A stretch of DNA of 35,961 nt, from positions 65,778 to 101,738 of the forward strand of contig CALUSL010000004.1 in NCBI GenBank assembly GCA_944323425.1. The letters are read 5' to 3'. Both the position numbers and the translations under genes were made by a program. Position 1 is the stretch's first letter. Every line of letters starts with the position of its first letter. The notes under the pieces were generated by a model. That model was not told the origin of the DNA, searched no databases, and saw only the letters and a list, made by a program, of their open reading frames with translations. The stretch comes from Candidatus Gastranaerophilales bacterium (GTDB lineage Bacteria > Cyanobacteriota > Vampirovibrionia > Gastranaerophilales > Gastranaerophilaceae). Below are positions 1-7,743 of this stretch, piece by piece.

Positions 1-44
1 TTTTGTTCTGTTGAGAGTTCAAATTTATTTGAATAATTGTTCAT
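1..44 (-). CDS. 5' end of an unidentified gene running off the left edge
   Basis: An ATG on the minus strand at 44 opens a frame that stays open to the window edge (14 codons, beginning M-N-N-Y-S-N-K-F-E-L). An AGGA ribosome-binding sequence (plus-strand tcct at 49-52) lies about 4 bases upstream and overlaps the stop codon of the isocitrate dehydrogenase gene, which suggests translational coupling in the same operon. Too little is visible to name a family. Confidence 0.5.
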   Translation of the reverse strand, partial: MNNYSNKFELSTEQ

Positions 45-50
45 AATATC

Positions 51-1046
51 CTATAAATTTTTTATTATTTCAGAAGTAAATTCAGTGGTAGATGCACATC
101 CGCCAAGATCAGAGGTTAAACACTTTCCGTCCTTGAGTACCTTCATTAAAGCAGACTCTATCTTCAATGCCTTTTCTTTTTCTCCTATATAATTGAGCAT
201 ATTTATTGCGCATAGCAGAAGAGCCGTGGGATTTGCTTTGTTTTTGCCTTTGATATCCGGAGCAGAACCGTGCACGGGCTCAAAAACCGCACAATCTTCA
301 CCGATGTTAGCTCCCTGTGCTACTCCGAGTCCGCCGATTAGACCTGCAGTCAAATCAGAAACTATATCACCATACAAATTCGGCAGCACCAGTACATCAA
401 AAATATCAGGATGTTGTACAAGCTGCATGCACAAATTGTCCACAAGAATTTCTTTGAACTCTATCTGCGGATATTTTTTTGCAATATTTCGTCCGCATTC
501 AAGAAACAGACCGTCAGTAAGTTTGCAAATATTGGCTTTTGTTACGGCGTGGAGAGTTTTTCTGTTGTTATCCATCGCATATTTAAATGCATACTCAAAA
601 ATTCTTTCAGAGGCATGTCTTGTGATTATCTTTATTGATTCTGCCGTGTCGTCATCGATTTTGCGTTCTATTCCCGCATATAAATCCTCTGTGTTTTCTC
701 TGAATACAATGAGATTTACATTTTCAAAAGGTGTTTTTATGCCCTCAATATTCTTGCAGGGACGAATATTTGCGTACAAATCGAGTTCTTTTCTCAGTGC
801 AACGTTTACACTTCTGAACCCCTTGCCGATAGGCGTGGTAACAGGTGCTTTAAGCGCAATTTTATTTCTCTTTATGGATTGGATAACACGCTCCGGCAGC
901 GGAGTACCTTCGCTTTCAGCAACATCGGCACCTGCCGGCTGCACATCCCAATCTATTTCAACTCCGGCTGATTTTATAATTTCTGTAACAGCATTTGTGA
1001 TTTCAGGTCCTATACCATCTCCGGGAATAAGCGTTAGTCTGTGCAT
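51..1046 (-). CDS. icd: NAD-dependent isocitrate dehydrogenase (isocitrate/isopropylmalate dehydrogenase family)
   Basis: A 331-residue protein, the usual length for the short NAD-type enzyme that oxidatively decarboxylates isocitrate to 2-oxoglutarate. Visible motifs in order: the GDGIGPEI start of the Rossmann-like fold, a substrate-binding segment with S-V-N-x-x-L-R-K-E-L-D-L-Y-A-N-I-R-P, FRENTEDLYAG, the metal-binding N-L-Y-G-D-I-V-S-D region, and HGSAPDI near the C-terminus. An Asp in HGSAPDI is typical of NAD rather than NADP users. A GGAGGAG ribosome-binding site (plus 1055-1061) precedes the ATG. The start overlaps the end of the upstream CinA-like gene by 13 bases. A homoisocitrate or isopropylmalate dehydrogenase is the main alternative; the substrate segment favours isocitrate. 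Confidence 0.85.
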   Translation of the reverse strand: MHRLTLIPGDGIGPEITNAVTEIIKSAGVEIDWDVQPAGADVAESEGTPLPERVIQSIKRNKIALKAPVTTPIGKGFRSVNVALRKELDLYANIRPCKNIEGIKTPFENVNLIVFRENTEDLYAGIERKIDDDTAESIKIITRHASERIFEYAFKYAMDNNRKTLHAVTKANICKLTDGLFLECGRNIAKKYPQIEFKEILVDNLCMQLVQHPDIFDVLVLPNLYGDIVSDLTAGLIGGLGVAQGANIGEDCAVFEPVHGSAPDIKGKNKANPTALLLCAINMLNYIGEKEKALKIESALMKVLKDGKCLTSDLGGCASTTEFTSEIIKNL

Positions 1047-1588
1047 TTTTCATTCTCCTCCAAAAATTCTTTCAGCATTTTCAGCGCCTCTTTGGCAAAC
1101 AGTATTTTTACAAGACGTCTGTTTGTGAGCGGGTGAACATTATACTGCTTTACAACGATTTTCTCTCTGTTTCCCGTACCTATGTACACAAGTCCCACGG
1201 GCTTATCTTTAGAGCCTCCGGTCGGACCGGCAATTCCCGTTGTTGCAGCAGCATAATCCGCGTCAGTATGTTCAAGAAGCCCTTCTATCATAGCTCTGGC
1301 TGTTTGAGGGCTAACTGCACCATATTCATTTAGAATATCAGGACTCACGGACAGATAAGTTTCTTTTGCCTCATTTGCATATGTTACAAAATTTGCTTTT
1401 ATGTATTCGGAGCTTCCTGATACATCGGTGAGAAAAGAGCTCAGTAGTCCGCCCGTGCAGCTTTCTGCAGTTGTAAGTTTTGACTTTTTATTTTTAAGAA
1501 TTTTGCCGATTTTTTCTTCAGACCTGTCAAATAACACTAATAACAGGCATTTTACCGCAGCAATTATGTTTACAAATATTCTTTTCAT
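1034..1588 (-). CDS. pncC: CinA C-terminal domain protein (nicotinamide-nucleotide amidohydrolase, PncC type)
   Basis: The C-terminal domain of the CinA family occurs here as a stand-alone protein of about 184 residues. In this family it deamidates NMN to nicotinate mononucleotide in NAD salvage. Characteristic motifs are T-T-A-E-S-C-T-G-G, T-G-I-A-G-P-T-G-G and K-P-V-G-L-V-Y-I-G. The N-terminus has an extra hydrophobic stretch (I-I-A-A-V-K-C-L-L-L-V-L-F) not usual for PncC, which could be a membrane anchor or an upstream extension. I chose the ATG at 1588, one base after the stop of the upstream gene, because it suits reinitiation; an ATG at 1606 in the same frame overlaps that gene by 17 bases. 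Neither start has a clear ribosome-binding site. Confidence 0.8.
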   Translation of the reverse strand: MKRIFVNIIAAVKCLLLVLFDRSEEKIGKILKNKKSKLTTAESCTGGLLSSFLTDVSGSSEYIKANFVTYANEAKETYLSVSPDILNEYGAVSPQTARAMIEGLLEHTDADYAAATTGIAGPTGGSKDKPVGLVYIGTGNREKIVVKQYNVHPLTNRRLVKILFAKEALKMLKEFLEENEKCTD

Positions 1589-1589
1589 A

Positions 1590-2273
1590 CTAATGAATCG
1601 GTACATCTATCGGTTGTGTAAGCATAATGTCGAGAATTTGTCCCTGTGCAAGGTTTACGTTGTTACCCTTTTTAAACAAATCAACAATAGAATCACCGAC
1701 AAGATAGAATGCACCGCCGATAACACCGCCGACAGCACCTATCGGAACGCATACATATTGCATGTTGTCTCCGGTACCTTTACCCCAGTCTATTGTGGTT
1801 CTTACGATTTTTTTAGTGTTAGACCAGTTTTGCTGCAATGCCCATCCGTAATTTCCGCCTTCAAATATACCGCCGTCAACAGTCAAATTCGGATAGTTGT
1901 AAATACCTGCTGTTACGGGAATTTGTCGTCCGGTTGTAGTTACAACATGGTCAAATGTTACGTACAGAATTGCGCTTCTTGAAAGGTTTTTTGCCGGAAT
2001 AATTTTGTTAATAGTACCTCGAAATACAGAGCCGGCTGGCAATACTACCGTATTGTTAACAATCTGATCCTCTTTTAGCATTGCATTGAACTCGTCTCCT
2101 GTATTTCCGACCTTTGTGGATATCGGATCAATGAGTTCGAGTTTTAAATATGTTCCCTCTGGTATTCTTATAGACTGAATGTCAGCTTTTATTGTTCGAT
2201 TATCAGCAGCAAAAACTGATGTGTTCAAAAATAGCCCGAGCACAACCAGTGCAGCCATTATAACTTTTTTCAT
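1590..2273 (-). CDS. secreted or envelope protein of unknown function
   Basis: The ATG at 2273 follows AGAGGAG at good spacing, so the in-frame ATG at 2330 is rejected. The protein (about 227 residues) opens with a signal peptide: K-K, a hydrophobic run, then S-V-F-A-A-D with likely cleavage after the first Ala. The mature part begins with two similar beta-rich segments (I-P-E-G-T-Y-L-K-L-E-L and L-P-A-G-S-V-F-R-G-T-I). The L-P-A-G-S/T-x-x-x-G pattern recalls envelope beta-domains such as the TrbI/VirB10 barrel. A Gly-rich hydrophobic stretch (G-A-V-G-G-V-I-G-G-A-F-Y-L-V-G) sits near residue 180. It is first in a coupled series with the CinA-type and dehydrogenase genes. Function not recognised. 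Confidence 0.7.
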   Translation of the reverse strand: MKKVIMAALVVLGLFLNTSVFAADNRTIKADIQSIRIPEGTYLKLELIDPISTKVGNTGDEFNAMLKEDQIVNNTVVLPAGSVFRGTINKIIPAKNLSRSAILYVTFDHVVTTTGRQIPVTAGIYNYPNLTVDGGIFEGGNYGWALQQNWSNTKKIVRTTIDWGKGTGDNMQYVCVPIGAVGGVIGGAFYLVGDSIVDLFKKGNNVNLAQGQILDIMLTQPIDVPIH

Positions 2274-2376
2274 AGTAAACGCTCCTCTTTTATTTTTTCT
2301 TATTTTATAGCTAATAATAAAAAGACGCAACCTCTTTTAGCTCTATCTGAACTAAATCAGATGAGCAGTATCCAAA

Positions 2377-4947
2377 CTATTTCTCTGATTTAGGATTTTT
2401 AAATTCAATAGCCGGGGTTATAAAGAAAGGCATTGTCGTCACAGGTTTCATAGAGGAGGGGATTGCGGATTTTTTACCTAAAGAGTATGCAAGTGCTTTT
2501 TTTATCGGGCTTTTGGATACGTTATTTTTCTTGTCTATCTCCAGCAATTCCTCTTTTGTTTTTGGCGTAATCGGTACACCAACAACTTTTCTGGACAGAG
2601 AATCGTTTATAACAGAGGTTAGGGCAGTTATTCCAAATGCTCCTGCCAGACTTGAGTTACAAACCTTTGCAAGCAGGTTATGGACAAAAGCAAGCATGTA
2701 AGCAGAAAGACCGATTCTTGATATCTCCTGGGCGGTTCTGTTTTTTGCACTCTTTCTTGCAGCTTTTTTGTCATCATTGCTATATTGCATAGTAAGGTTG
2801 AATGCGTCAGTTACAAGGAAAATAGTTGTAATTGCACGTCCGAGATTTACATTCATTTGCGAAAGAGCATTTCCGTCATATTCTACATGTCTTGCCCCAT
2901 CAGCTTTTAGAACAAGGTTCTGCAGAATGCTGCGAAGTTTTTCTACATCTTCCGGAAGAAGAGTTCCGTCTTTTTGAATTTTTATGTCGTTTGAATTAAT
3001 CTCTTTTTCGATTAGCATAAGAAGGTTTTTTGCGCCTTCTATATCTTCAATAATCATTTCTCTATTTTTAATATACTCTTTATTGAGTTTCATTTTTATA
3101 ACATTTTCTGCTGCGCCGTTATTGTTCCAGGGGTATTGTGTCTTATAGAAATCATAGTATTTTTGCATTTCATCAAAATCTCTGGATGTAATATGCACTT
3201 TTCCGGAAAGGAACATTTTAGAGTTTTTGCTCTTTCCTTTGCCTGCCATAGACGTTGTGTATCCGTAATACCAGTTTCTCGCAGAGACAATCATGTTTTT
3301 TACAAAATTAACAGGTACAAGAAAACTCTTTATAATCCGTCCATGCAGAGATTTTGATTTTCCTATCGGTAATTCATCTTTTATAATATTTTGCATTACA
3401 TAATCAAACAAATTTGAATAGTCTTCCATTTTTAAAGAAGCTCTCTTTGAATAGTTGTTAAAATCAGAAAAAGCAGCTTGAAGATAAGGATTTTTTTCAT
3501 AAAGATCAGAGTATTTTATGCAATTAAGCAGAGTCTTTTTCATAAATTGTGCCTGTTTGTAATCAGCTGCTTCAAGCACTTTCAAAAGAGATATGATTCT
3601 TTGTTTGTTGAACATTCTGTCGCTAGCAAAAAAGCCTTTAAATGAAGGAATAGATTTTGTATTATTATCAGACACAGGATTTTTTATAGGTGTTTGTTTT
3701 TCTTTATTTTCCGGTGTTTTTGTAGCAAAAGATGCAAATAAAGTGTTATTTGGTGCATTTTTTATATCTTTGAATTCTATTGATGGTTGTTGTAATCCCG
3801 GAGCTTCTTTTTTCTTTGCACCCGTAAGCATTTTTCCTATTGTCGGAAGAATGCCGGTTTTTGACTGCATTTCTGCTTCCATTCTGTCAAGTGTTTCTTT
3901 ATTTGATGGAACTATCGGCTTTCCGACAAGCTTTCTTCCGAGTATTTCTGAAAAAGCAGTGGTAGAACCTGAAACAATCAATGCCATTGGCAAACTTTTA
4001 TTTACGGAAGATTCCAGTGTTCCGAATAACAAATTCTGAATATACATATTCAGACCTATTCTTGAAAACTCCTGTGCTATACGTGATTTTCTCTGAACAT
4101 TTGCTTCTGCTTTATTATTGCTATATCGCATTGTTGTATTATACGCATCATTTCCCAGAAAATATGCATAGACCATACCCGAAATAAATCTGTTTCCAAT
4201 CATTAAGGAGGTAGATGAATATTTCCCCTTTGTCGGGTCAACAATTTTGTTCCTTCTTCTGTTTAAATTTGTATAAAGAACATCGTCAGGAATGATAAAA
4301 TCTTCGTTTTTTCCCCATATTCTCTGTCCGCAAAAACGTCTGTATTCGTTCTCCCAAATTTCAACTGAATGTATAAGCCCCTCAAGACACTTATAATCCC
4401 GTGCTGTTTTTTCGTAGTAAGCATTGCGTTTGAAGTTATTGGAATTTTTATCAATAAAAAGATTAGCTGTCTTTTTTACAACGTAAGTAACCGGACTGAA
4501 AAGATTTTTTATAAATTTTGTAGCCACCTGATCTCTTGGAATAAAATACAAATTATCTTTTGATATGTTCAGGGCTATGTCTTTGTTAATACCGTATTTT
4601 TTACAAAATTTTTCGTCAGTTTTTACCAGATTTATAAAGTTTTTTCTTATTTCGTCATAGTATTTATGCTGTTCTGTACTGACATTTTCAAGAGTTTTGA
4701 AAACTTTTTGTACAAGCTCTTTTGGCGGTTTTATAATAAGAGGAACAAAACTGTTCTTTACTTCCGCAAGTTTTCCTGCAACCTGAAAGCCCTTGAAGGA
4801 TACAGTATCTTCCAAGGACTTTTTGTTACTTTTATTCTGTAATTGTGCGTATGTATGCGGAGATACATCGCGCTTTCTAAAATGCGGTTTATTATATTCC
4901 AGACTATATTGTTTTAAATCAACGTGTCTGTCTTTTATCACGGTCAT
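2377..4947 (-). CDS. 856-residue FKG-motif protein with an internal duplication
   Basis: No known enzyme motif is recognised. The protein is built from two related halves. Each carries an SFKGF motif (residues about 50-54 and 435-439), then a long helical region, then a matching block: a Y/F-N-x-T-M-x-Y-S-N segment, R-x-A-Q-E-x-S-R-I-G-L, a hydrophobic helix pair, and R-K-x-V-G-x-P-I-x-P at about residues 266-360 and again at 712-805. Each half closes with I-E-F-K. The hydrophobic pair in each block suggests membrane association. There is no signal peptide. A TATAAT -10 box (plus 4973-4978) lies about 26 bases upstream. Possibly a lineage-specific membrane or surface-associated protein. Confidence 0.75.
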   Translation of the reverse strand: MTVIKDRHVDLKQYSLEYNKPHFRKRDVSPHTYAQLQNKSNKKSLEDTVSFKGFQVAGKLAEVKNSFVPLIIKPPKELVQKVFKTLENVSTEQHKYYDEIRKNFINLVKTDEKFCKKYGINKDIALNISKDNLYFIPRDQVATKFIKNLFSPVTYVVKKTANLFIDKNSNNFKRNAYYEKTARDYKCLEGLIHSVEIWENEYRRFCGQRIWGKNEDFIIPDDVLYTNLNRRRNKIVDPTKGKYSSTSLMIGNRFISGMVYAYFLGNDAYNTTMRYSNNKAEANVQRKSRIAQEFSRIGLNMYIQNLLFGTLESSVNKSLPMALIVSGSTTAFSEILGRKLVGKPIVPSNKETLDRMEAEMQSKTGILPTIGKMLTGAKKKEAPGLQQPSIEFKDIKNAPNNTLFASFATKTPENKEKQTPIKNPVSDNNTKSIPSFKGFFASDRMFNKQRIISLLKVLEAADYKQAQFMKKTLLNCIKYSDLYEKNPYLQAAFSDFNNYSKRASLKMEDYSNLFDYVMQNIIKDELPIGKSKSLHGRIIKSFLVPVNFVKNMIVSARNWYYGYTTSMAGKGKSKNSKMFLSGKVHITSRDFDEMQKYYDFYKTQYPWNNNGAAENVIKMKLNKEYIKNREMIIEDIEGAKNLLMLIEKEINSNDIKIQKDGTLLPEDVEKLRSILQNLVLKADGARHVEYDGNALSQMNVNLGRAITTIFLVTDAFNLTMQYSNDDKKAARKSAKNRTAQEISRIGLSAYMLAFVHNLLAKVCNSSLAGAFGITALTSVINDSLSRKVVGVPITPKTKEELLEIDKKNNVSKSPIKKALAYSLGKKSAIPSSMKPVTTMPFFITPAIEFKNPKSEK

Positions 4948-5043
4948 TCCAATACAAAATTGCTTTACTTACATTATATACAAAAACCGTGAAAGAAAAA
5001 TTTGCTAGTTAATTTTTTCGTTGTAACAAACTCGATACAAAAA

Positions 5044-5910
5044 TTAATACCTGCTTTGTCTTGCCAGATATTCTTTCATTCTTGGTTCCAATGCATCAAG
5101 CATGGCTTTGTATTCGTCTTGTGATATTTTTCCGATTACTTTATAAACAGAAGAATGAGAGGGGTCAGCAACCATTAAATTTCCTTTGCTGTCGACAATA
5201 TAGTCAAATGAGGGTCCTTTTACATCAAACCCGGGGGCTTCAAAGGCAATTCTGTTTATGCTGCCATCCGGATTCATTGCTGCATAAAGACTGGCTTCTG
5301 TCACATTGTCTTTAGTTTTTTTACGGAATACAAGTGCTGATGGTTTTACAACGCTCAGTGAATAGGACTTTTCTATTTTTAAATCCTTATTTCCTTTTAA
5401 TTCGTCTGTCCAATTATTAAATCCGGCATGACCATGAGCTTCAAAAGCCTTATCCGGCACTGATTTTAATTTGTTGTATTTTGTGATGATTTTGCTTGAA
5501 TATGTTTTGTCTGTCTCTTCAGGTGCTGTCATTTTTTGTAGCTCTTTAGCTGCATTTTGAACTTTTTCATAATTTGACAGACCGGATAAATCAGAAACTG
5601 ATTTTTCTTTATCATTGAATTCTGCAGGAATATACAGAGTGTCATTTATATCAAGATTATTGAAATCTTCAAGCGTTTCTTTGTTATTTAGCTTGGCAAT
5701 TTTGTACATAAAATCTTGAATTTCACCATTTGTGGGTTTGGCTTTTCCAAGATATTTCTTTGCGATGGACCAGAGATTTTCTCCTTTTTTTACAGTATGA
5801 ACTTGACCGCTATCTGTCTGAGGGGTTTCCTCGAGACGTTTCTGTATATATGAACGGATATCTTTATCCGTATAGTTTGTTCCAAATCCCTGTACAAATC
5901 CTAATTCCAT
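5044..5910 (-). CDS. LysM-domain protein
   Basis: A 288-residue protein with one LysM module at about residues 38-95: it opens V-K-K-G-E-N-L-W-S-I-A-K-K-Y-L-G and ends L-Y-I-P, with an insertion between the helices. LysM binds N-acetylglucosamine-containing glycans such as peptidoglycan. The rest (residues about 100-288) is Lys-rich and then beta-rich, and I do not recognise it. No signal peptide is visible; the protein starts M-E-L-G-F-V-Q-G-F-G. ATGGAG sits 8 bases upstream of the ATG at 5910. Its start region is divergent to nanE. Confidence 0.75.
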   Translation of the reverse strand: MELGFVQGFGTNYTDKDIRSYIQKRLEETPQTDSGQVHTVKKGENLWSIAKKYLGKAKPTNGEIQDFMYKIAKLNNKETLEDFNNLDINDTLYIPAEFNDKEKSVSDLSGLSNYEKVQNAAKELQKMTAPEETDKTYSSKIITKYNKLKSVPDKAFEAHGHAGFNNWTDELKGNKDLKIEKSYSLSVVKPSALVFRKKTKDNVTEASLYAAMNPDGSINRIAFEAPGFDVKGPSFDYIVDSKGNLMVADPSHSSVYKVIGKISQDEYKAMLDALEPRMKEYLARQSRY

Positions 5911-5993
5911 TTTTTAACTCCATAATTATGCCTAACATTCCTATGAATTTATAAAAACAATTAGTGAAAAAAAATTGCGTCGTGTATTATTAA

Positions 5994-6022
5994 TTGTTAA
6001 ATAGTTAAAAATGCATTATAAT
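5994..6022 (+). promoter_or_regulatory. sigma70-type promoter for nanE, predicted leaderless
   Basis: TTGTTA (5994-5999), 17 bases, then a perfect TATAAT (6017-6022). The usual distance puts +1 at 6029, which is the A of the nanE ATG, so the transcript would have no 5' leader. This agrees with the absence of a ribosome-binding sequence. Confidence 0.6.
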
Positions 6023-6028
6023 AATAGA

Positions 6029-6712
6029 ATGAGTGTGGATTTAATTAATAAATTTAAAGGCAAAGTAGTGGTCTCTGTTCAAGCAATGCCTGCTGAGCCG
6101 TTATATCTCGAGTCGTGTATGAATGCTATGATGCAGTCAGTTGTAAAAGGCGGAGCTGCTGCACTTCGCGTCGCCGGAGTAAGAGATGTAATAAATGCAA
6201 AAAAAATGTTTAAAATTCCTGTAATTGGAATTACTAAACCTGAAATTATTCCGCAGAATTGGCGTGATATTGTTTATATTACCCCGACAATAAAGGAAGC
6301 AAAGGATTTGATACAGGCTGGTGCTGATATTATTGCTCTGGATGGTACTTCCAGACCCAGGGGTGATTACAATCTGAAGCAGATTATAAAATTTATAAAA
6401 ATAAATAAAAAAGTAGTAATGGCTGATATATCAACTCTTACTGAAGGAATCGCTGCAAGACTTCTCGGTGCTGACATTATATCAACGACGCTTTCCGGAT
6501 ATACCCAGTTTTCACCGGCTTCTGAAGAGCCTGATTTTAAACTCCTTAAAGAACTGGTTAATGCTCTTGAATGTCCTGTAATTCTTGAAGGCAGAATCTG
6601 GACACCGGAACAGGTTGATAGAGCGTTTGAGCTGGGCGCACATGCTGTTGTTATCGGGTCTGCAATAACAAGACCGCAGCTTATAACCAAAAGGTTTGTT
6701 AATAGAGGATAA
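6029..6712 (+). CDS. nanE: N-acetylmannosamine-6-phosphate 2-epimerase
   Basis: A TIM-barrel enzyme of about 227 residues that converts ManNAc-6-phosphate to GlcNAc-6-phosphate in sialic-acid or ManNAc use. Recognisable features: V-V-S-V-Q-A near the N-terminus, A-A-A-L-R-V-A-G-V, P-V-I-G-I-T-K, the A-L-D-G-T-S-R-P-R segment that carries family active-site residues, M-A-D-I-S-T, and E-G-R-I-W-T-P-E-Q and A-V-V-I-G-S-A-I-T-R-P at the C-terminal phosphate site. An upstream in-frame ATG at 6011 is rejected because it would lie upstream of the predicted transcription start and because family members have only a short segment before V-S-V-Q-A. Two bases separate it from the ROK kinase gene. No sialate lyase or transporter is in view. 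Confidence 0.88.
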   Translation: MSVDLINKFKGKVVVSVQAMPAEPLYLESCMNAMMQSVVKGGAAALRVAGVRDVINAKKMFKIPVIGITKPEIIPQNWRDIVYITPTIKEAKDLIQAGADIIALDGTSRPRGDYNLKQIIKFIKINKKVVMADISTLTEGIAARLLGADIISTTLSGYTQFSPASEEPDFKLLKELVNALECPVILEGRIWTPEQVDRAFELGAHAVVIGSAITRPQLITKRFVNRG

Positions 6713-6714
6713 AA

Positions 6715-7641
6715 ATGGATACACTAAAAAGAGCACTGAGTTTTGACATAGGCGGAACAAAAACTAACTATGCTGTTATTGATGAAGAAGGAAACTTTAT
6801 CACAAAGAAAATAAAAGTGCCGACTCCTGATTCTGCTGAAAAAATTTTTGAAATGTTTAAAAGTATAATTGAAGAAAATTATAGTAGTATTGATATCGTG
6901 ACCATATCTACAGCTGGGGCTGTAAATCTAGAAAATACCGGAGTCTGCAGCTCAACACCTAATTTGCCTTCGGGTTATCCTGAGCTGGAATTTTCAAAAC
7001 TTACGGACAAAAAAGTTTTTATTGAAAATGATGCAAATTGTGCTGTATGGGCAGAATACAAATGTGGTGCAGCAAAGGGCTGCAATAACACGCTGATTAT
7101 AACTCTGGGAACCGGTATTGGCGGGGGTGTTATTTCTAATGGCGAACCTGTCAGAGGATATACAGGAGCCGCTTTGGAAGTAGGCAGTATGAAAATATTT
7201 GCTGATAAGAGACAGAAATGTACATGCGGGCGGTATGACTGCTGGGAAAGCTATGCGTCAGGAACAGGGCTTAAAAATACTGCGGCGGCAATGGCAAAGA
7301 CCTCCCCTGAATACAAAACAGGTTTGTACAAGGACAAATTGCCAGAAGAACTGACAACCTACGATATAACAGATGGTGTTCAAAAAGGTGATATGTTTTC
7401 AATACAGGTTTTTAATCAGTGGCAAGAGTATATTTTCGTAGGTCTTGTAAGTCTTGTTGATATTTTTAATCCTGAAGTTGTCGTTATATCAGGTGGTATG
7501 GGAAAATTTGCCAATATAGAGATGCTCGAGGAAAAAATAAATAAAGAGTCTGTTGTGGCTCCGGTAAAAATACGGCATGCAGAAATGGGTAATGATTCGG
7601 GTATGATTGGTGCGGCTCTGCTGGGACTGAGATTTATATAA
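6715..7641 (+). CDS. ROK-family sugar kinase (probable N-acetylmannosamine kinase or glucokinase)
   Basis: A 308-residue ROK kinase. The phosphate-binding D-I-G-G-T-K lies at residues 11-16. It also has I-E-N-D-A-N-C, with the catalytic-base Asp, L-G-T-G-I-G-G-G and the zinc-type motif C-T-C-G-R-Y-D-C at 169-176. Pairing with nanE, only two bases upstream, argues for ManNAc phosphorylation (NanK role), though sequence alone cannot separate this from glucokinase. AGAGGA at 6704-6709 lies within the end of nanE. The His that normally helps bind zinc (the H of E-x-G-H) is replaced by Ser at about residue 158. Confidence 0.82.
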   Translation: MDTLKRALSFDIGGTKTNYAVIDEEGNFITKKIKVPTPDSAEKIFEMFKSIIEENYSSIDIVTISTAGAVNLENTGVCSSTPNLPSGYPELEFSKLTDKKVFIENDANCAVWAEYKCGAAKGCNNTLIITLGTGIGGGVISNGEPVRGYTGAALEVGSMKIFADKRQKCTCGRYDCWESYASGTGLKNTAAAMAKTSPEYKTGLYKDKLPEELTTYDITDGVQKGDMFSIQVFNQWQEYIFVGLVSLVDIFNPEVVVISGGMGKFANIEMLEEKINKESVVAPVKIRHAEMGNDSGMIGAALLGLRFI

Positions 7642-7684
7642 ATATCAAATGGTTGCAGCAACTTGTTTTGTAATAAAGTTAGGC

Positions 7685-7713
7685 TTGACAAACAAATTGC
7701 GTTATAGTATTGT
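7685..7713 (+). promoter_or_regulatory. promoter of the His-cluster membrane protein gene
   Basis: A perfect TTGACA (7685-7690), 17 bases, then TATTGT (7708-7713, 4/6 to consensus). The predicted +1 is near 7720, 24 bases before the ATG. The -10 box and +1 lie inside the palindrome at 7707-7732. Confidence 0.55.
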
Positions 7714-7732
7714 TAGGTATACCTAACAATAC
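7707..7732. promoter_or_regulatory. perfect 26-bp palindrome, probable repressor operator
   Basis: A perfect inverted repeat centred between 7719 and 7720, with core TTGTTAGGTATACCTAACAA at 7710-7729. It overlaps the -10 box and the predicted start site, the position expected for a repressor operator. The inner TTAGG-N4-CCTAA resembles binding sites of the DtxR/IdeR/SirR/MntR metalloregulator family. There is no U-tract after it, so it is not a terminator. Regulator identity is inference. Confidence 0.6.
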
Positions 7733-7743
7733 GGATATGTAAA

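Noticed and set aside
193..1128. Plus-strand 311-codon open frame
   Set aside because: Antisense shadow of the isocitrate dehydrogenase gene; composition is low-complexity Ser/Phe-rich and there is no ribosome-binding site.
2342..2366. Hairpin CTC-ATCTGA/TCAGAT-GAG between two minus-strand genes
   Set aside because: No T-run follows on either strand, so I do not call it a terminator; it may still be a weak processing site.
5061..5315. Plus-strand open frame inside the LysM gene
   Set aside because: Antisense to a well-supported gene, with no recognisable domain.
6011..6028. Upstream in-frame ATG extending nanE by six codons
   Set aside because: It lies upstream of the predicted transcription start, has no ribosome-binding site and makes the N-terminus longer than in the family.
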